Shown here piece after piece: positions 63,895 to 64,000 of a stretch of DNA of 64,000 bases. Each line of letters starts with the position of its first letter. Position 1 is the stretch's first letter. A model generated the notes under the pieces. The model was not told the DNA's origin and searched no databases. It saw only the letters and a program-made list of their open reading frames with translations. The position numbers were made by a program, and so were the translations under genes. The DNA comes from Polytrichum commune (Eukaryota; Streptophyta; Polytrichopsida; Polytrichales; Polytrichaceae). Where the stretch lies: the NCBI GenBank assembly GCA_950295325.1, contig OX485807.1, forward strand, positions 51,140,796-51,204,795, written 5' to 3'.

Positions 63895-64000
63895 TCACAA
63901 CACAGATTGATCATTCCATTCCTCTGCGTGAGGAAATGCAAATTTTTGCAATGCACGTGTTCCAATGGTTTCCACTAAATGATCTTGAAACTCGCAGTTA
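63895..64000 (+). repeat. Start of another receptor 3' module at the window edge
   Basis: GATCATTCCATTCCTCTGCGT and ATTTTTGCAATGCACGTGTTCC match the last segment of the 3' modules after B (25965-26060), C (43120-43215) and D (61005-61095). This segment stands alone here, without the LRR tail. It suggests either a dispersed repeat or another decayed unit continuing beyond the window. Confidence 0.7.

Overview
The window is nuclear DNA of a land plant. It is dominated by a tandem cluster of TIR-NB-LRR (TNL) immune-receptor genes embedded in transposon-rich intergenic DNA. The genes have plant-type introns with GT..AG ends. The TIR begins with an FLSHSGAQKDF-type motif instead of the flowering-plant VFLSFRG form, and gypsy-like solo LTRs, LINE, hAT, Harbinger-like and pogo-like remains are abundant. 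I infer a non-flowering plant (bryophyte, lycophyte, fern or gymnosperm). The species cannot be fixed from the sequence alone.

Four TNL copies lie on the + strand: A (9580-14494, LRR remnant to 15770), B (about 15771-22445), C (35256-41180) and D (52559-58461). All share one exon plan: an 11-nt start exon (Met-Ala-Thr + AG), a 583-nt TIR exon, a P-loop exon, a 654-nt NB-ARC exon and a long LRR exon. Every junction after the TIR is in phase 0. A and D have intact TIR and NB-ARC parts but carry one frameshift each in the LRR exon. B and C are pseudogenes with several lesions.

The layout is a duplicated two-gene unit. Unit 1 (1 to about 27.8 kb) holds upstream DNA, A, B and downstream DNA. Unit 2 (about 27.8-61.2 kb) holds the same upstream DNA, C, an intergenic region of about 11 kb, D and the same downstream DNA. 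In unit 1 the intergenic region is missing: the LRR of A is joined directly, and in reading frame, to the TIR of B. This would have made a TIR-NB-LRR-TIR-NB-LRR chimera, but a 1-nt loss in a T run right after the junction and an upstream frameshift in A break it.

The paralogous units provide empty sites for most insertions, so target-site duplications can be read directly: three solo LTRs, three hAT-type short elements with 8-bp duplications, a Harbinger-like foldback element (TAA), pogo-like elements (TA) and a SINE/LINE-like insert with a 12-bp duplication. Both upstream regions carry a pseudogene fragment resembling the PLP-dependent serine/histidine decarboxylase family, with complementary in-frame deletions in the two copies. 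Coding remains of a hAT transposase, a pogo-type transposase tail and a LINE RNase H domain are also present. I see no rRNA, convincing tRNA or CRISPR array. I did not find a wholly new system. The fused tandem receptor and the receptor-truncating lesions are the most notable features.
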